Assembly (NCBI GenBank): GCA_964470915.1
Contig: CAYYEM010000057.1
Span: forward strand, 1 to 9,001
Length of the DNA stretch: 9,001 bases
Direction of reading: 5' to 3'
DNA from: CAYPXN01 sp964470915
GTDB lineage: Bacteria; UBA10199; JADFYH01
The notes under the pieces: model-generated
What the model was told of the DNA's origin: nothing
The model's database searches: none
Seen by the model: the letters and a program-made list of their open reading frames with translations, nothing else
Made by a program: the position numbers and the translations under genes
In this document: positions 6,870-9,001 of the stretch, in pieces
How positions within the stretch are numbered: position 1 is the stretch's first letter
Layout of the letters: the number at the start of each line of letters is the position of its first letter

Positions 6870-6879
6870 AATTAAATTG
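6869..6879. repeat. Short palindrome in the pirin/ATPase divergent spacer
   Basis: CAATT-A-AATTG is a perfect 5-1-5 palindrome near the middle of the 41-bp spacer, abutting the pirin ribosome binding site. It could be a small operator, but in AT-rich DNA such a palindrome is also expected by chance. Confidence 0.25.
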
Positions 6880-6883
6880 TTTA

Positions 6884-6889
6884 AAGGGA
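6884..6889 (+). promoter_or_regulatory. Shine-Dalgarno of the P-type ATPase gene
   Basis: AAGGGA with an 8-nt spacer to the ATG at 6898. It supports this start. Confidence 0.7.
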
Positions 6890-6897
6890 TATTTTCA

Positions 6898-9001
6898 ATG
6901 AACCCAATAAATATCAACTCTCTTTTCGGACTTTCTTCAGCTGAGGCTCAAGCTCGTTTAAAAAGTGAGGGTGGCAACGAAATTTCTTCAGCCAAATCCT
7001 CCCAATTTTTCGGGCTCATTCTCCAGGTATTTTTAGAGCCCATGATTTTGCTTTTATTTGGAGCTGCTGGTATTTATTTTGTTTTAGGAGATGCTTCTGA
7101 AGCTACCCTGCTTTTATTTTCCGTGTTTATTATAAGTCTCATCACCTTTTACCAAGAATATAAAACTGAAAAAGCACTCGAAGCACTGAGAGATCTTTCA
7201 AGCCCACGAGCCTTGGTTATTCGCGACGGCATGAGTAAAAGAATTCCAGGGCGAGAAGTGGTTCGAGAAGATCTTGTCATTTTAAAAGAAGGAGACCGAG
7301 TTCCTGCAGATGGCCTCTTGATTGATTGCTTGAATTTACATGTAGACGAATCCATGCTCACGGGTGAATCGATGCCCGTTCGAAAAAGCCAGTGGCAGGA
7401 GCCTCTTTCTCAAATCACACCGGGCGGTGATGATTTACCTTATGTCTATTCCGGTACTCTAGTCACCCAAGGACAAGGCATCGCCAAAGTGACCGCAATA
7501 GGACTTCAAACTGAACTCGGAAAAATTGGCAAATCACTCACCAAAGTTAAAAGTCAAAAAAGCTTACTTCAATTACAAACTCAAAAAATGGCCAAAATCA
7601 TGGCTTTTCTGGGTATTGGTTTTTGTTTCCTCACCGCCCTTTTTTACAGCCTGTTGAATCACAATTGGTTAAAAGGTTCTTTGATAGGAATTACCATGGC
7701 AATGTCGATGATTCCCGAAGAAATCCCGGTGGTGCTCACTGTTTTTCTTGCCTTGGGAGCCTGGAGAATTTCTAAACAAAATGTGCTCACTCGAAATGCA
7801 AATGCCATCGAAACTTTAGGGGCTACTTCTGTATTGTGTGTCGACAAAACTGGAACTCTCACTCAAAATCAAATGAAAATTCAAGCACTCTGGGCCGAGG
7901 GGCAAATGTTAAGGGTTTCTCCTTCTCTGGTTGAGATTCCAGAAACCTTTCACGAAATTGTGGAATACTCCATTCTTGCGAGCCAAAGAGACCCCTTTGA
8001 TCCCATGGAGCGCTCGCTCAAACAAATGGGTGAAAACTATCTCACCAATACAGAACATCTTCATGCGGACTGGAATTTGGTGCGTGAATACCCCCTTTCA
8101 AAAGAACTCTTGGCCCTCTCTCATGTGTGGCAATCCCCTGAAGGTAAAGCATTTGTCATTGCAAGCAAAGGAGCCCCTGAAGCCATCATGGATTTATGTC
8201 ATCTTGCACCTGCTGAACAAGAAACCTTGCTTAAAAAAGTTCATGAAATTGCAAGTGAAGGCCTTCGCGTGTTAGGAGTGGCAAAGGCGATTTTTAAACC
8301 CAAGGAACTTCCTCATATTCAACATGACTTTGACTTTGAATGGGTGGGGCTCATTGCTTTTTCAGATCCTATTCGACCTCAAGTCCCTCAAGCCATGAAA
8401 GAATGCCTTTCGGCTGGCATTCGTGTCGTGATGATCACAGGAGACTATCCAGAAACAGCTCGAAGCATTGCCAAACAAATAGGACTTCATTCTGAATCCG
8501 TGATGACAGGGAGTGAGCTCAGCAATATTTCAGAATCTGATTTGCGTGAAAAAATAAAGTTTGTGAATATTTTTGCACGCATGATGCCTGAACAAAAATT
8601 AAAGTTAGTCACGGCTCTTCAGGCCAACGGAGAAGTGGTAGCCATGACTGGAGATGGCGTGAATGATGCCCCAGCTCTCAAAGCTGCTCACATAGGAATT
8701 GCAATGGGTGAACGTGGCAGTGACGTCGCGCGAGAATCGGCTTCGCTTGTTTTAGTCGATGACGATTTTTCCTCGATTGTTCACGCCATCCGAATGGGAA
8801 GAAGAATCTACGATAATATCCAAAAAGCTCTTGTTTATATTTTGACAGTACATATTCCAATTGCAGGCCTTTCCTTTTTGCCTGTGCTACTACAATGGCC
8901 ACTTCTGCTGATGCCGGTGCATATTGTATTTCTGGAATTAATCATCGACCCTTCTTCTTCTATTGTTTACGAATCTCAAAAAGAAGAAGAAAACATTATG
9001 A
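6898..9001 (+). CDS. Cation-transporting P-type ATPase, N-terminal 701 residues (3' end outside window)
   Basis: An ion-pumping P-type ATPase in the general P2 (Ca2+/Na+-type) shape, open to the right edge. In order: an N-terminal cation-ATPase domain (LSSAEAQARLKSEGGNEI, about 12-29), TM1-2 (about 46-85), the actuator domain with TGES (155-158), TM3-4 (about 235-255 and 260-287) with PEEIP at 273-277, the phosphorylation site DKTGTLT (D316), a compact nucleotide-binding domain with KGAPE (424-428), DPIRP (490-494), TGD (514-516), the hinge TGDGVNDAP (584-592), TM5 from about 650, and TM6 with FLELIIDP (678-685). All catalytic residues are present. There is no heavy-metal CPx motif and no KdpB or H+-pump signature. 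PEEIP in place of the Ca2+-pump PEGLP, with E680/D684 in TM6, marks a subfamily of unsettled substrate. About four more helices are expected beyond the window. Start supported by AAGGGA 8 nt upstream. Confidence 0.93.
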   Translation, partial: MNPININSLFGLSSAEAQARLKSEGGNEISSAKSSQFFGLILQVFLEPMILLLFGAAGIYFVLGDASEATLLLFSVFIISLITFYQEYKTEKALEALRDLSSPRALVIRDGMSKRIPGREVVREDLVILKEGDRVPADGLLIDCLNLHVDESMLTGESMPVRKSQWQEPLSQITPGGDDLPYVYSGTLVTQGQGIAKVTAIGLQTELGKIGKSLTKVKSQKSLLQLQTQKMAKIMAFLGIGFCFLTALFYSLLNHNWLKGSLIGITMAMSMIPEEIPVVLTVFLALGAWRISKQNVLTRNANAIETLGATSVLCVDKTGTLTQNQMKIQALWAEGQMLRVSPSLVEIPETFHEIVEYSILASQRDPFDPMERSLKQMGENYLTNTEHLHADWNLVREYPLSKELLALSHVWQSPEGKAFVIASKGAPEAIMDLCHLAPAEQETLLKKVHEIASEGLRVLGVAKAIFKPKELPHIQHDFDFEWVGLIAFSDPIRPQVPQAMKECLSAGIRVVMITGDYPETARSIAKQIGLHSESVMTGSELSNISESDLREKIKFVNIFARMMPEQKLKLVTALQANGEVVAMTGDGVNDAPALKAAHIGIAMGERGSDVARESASLVLVDDDFSSIVHAIRMGRRIYDNIQKALVYILTVHIPIAGLSFLPVLLQWPLLLMPVHIVFLELIIDPSSSIVYESQKEEENIM

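Noticed and set aside
6871..6898. TTGAAA and TTTAAT with a 16-nt spacer on the minus strand, as a pirin promoter.
   Set aside because: The hexamers match well, but transcription would begin at or past the GGAG ribosome binding site and so remove it from the mRNA.
1..9001. Search for tRNA or rRNA genes, CRISPR repeats, insertion sequences, attachment sites, phage or toxin-antitoxin genes.
   Set aside because: Nothing seen. Coding density is high and the genes are of ordinary chromosomal types with no sign of a mobile or defence island.

Overview
This window is an AT-rich, densely packed chromosomal segment of seven genes, the first and last cut by the window edges. A SlyD-type prolyl isomerase, a 12-helix MMPL/RND exporter and a RhlE-like DEAD-box helicase suggest a Gram-negative bacterium. 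The 510-residue protein with no recognisable family would fit an uncultivated lineage of the deltaproteobacterial type. That placement is a guess; nothing here fixes the taxon.

Layout, left to right: the C-terminal part of a DEAD-box RNA helicase (+); a 510-aa protein of unknown function (-); slyD (-); an 803-aa MMPL/RND-superfamily exporter (-); a 158-bp AT-rich divergent spacer; a K+-channel-like protein (+); a pirin-family bicupin (-); and a P-type cation ATPase (+) running off the right edge. The exporter, slyD and the unknown gene run in the same direction with gaps of 115 and 110 bp. They could share transcripts, but the slyD leader has its own structured region and probably its own promoter. 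Two gene pairs converge with only 4 bp (helicase/unknown) and 3 bp (channel/pirin) between stop codons. Pirin and the ATPase diverge from a 41-bp gap. No gene-free stretch reaches 300 bp.

Membrane transport is the commonest theme (exporter, channel, ion pump), but the channel and the ATPase are separate transcription units with the pirin gene between them, so no shared pathway is demonstrated. SlyD, the helicase and pirin are housekeeping or stress-type functions.

I found no tRNA, rRNA, insertion sequence, CRISPR array, phage module or toxin-antitoxin pair, and no clear new multi-gene system. The points most worth a second look are a long inverted repeat in the slyD leader, a pair of divergent genes that both lack a Shine-Dalgarno site (one with a TATAAT box placed for leaderless transcription), the unassigned 510-aa protein, and a non-canonical ion-binding signature in the P-type ATPase.
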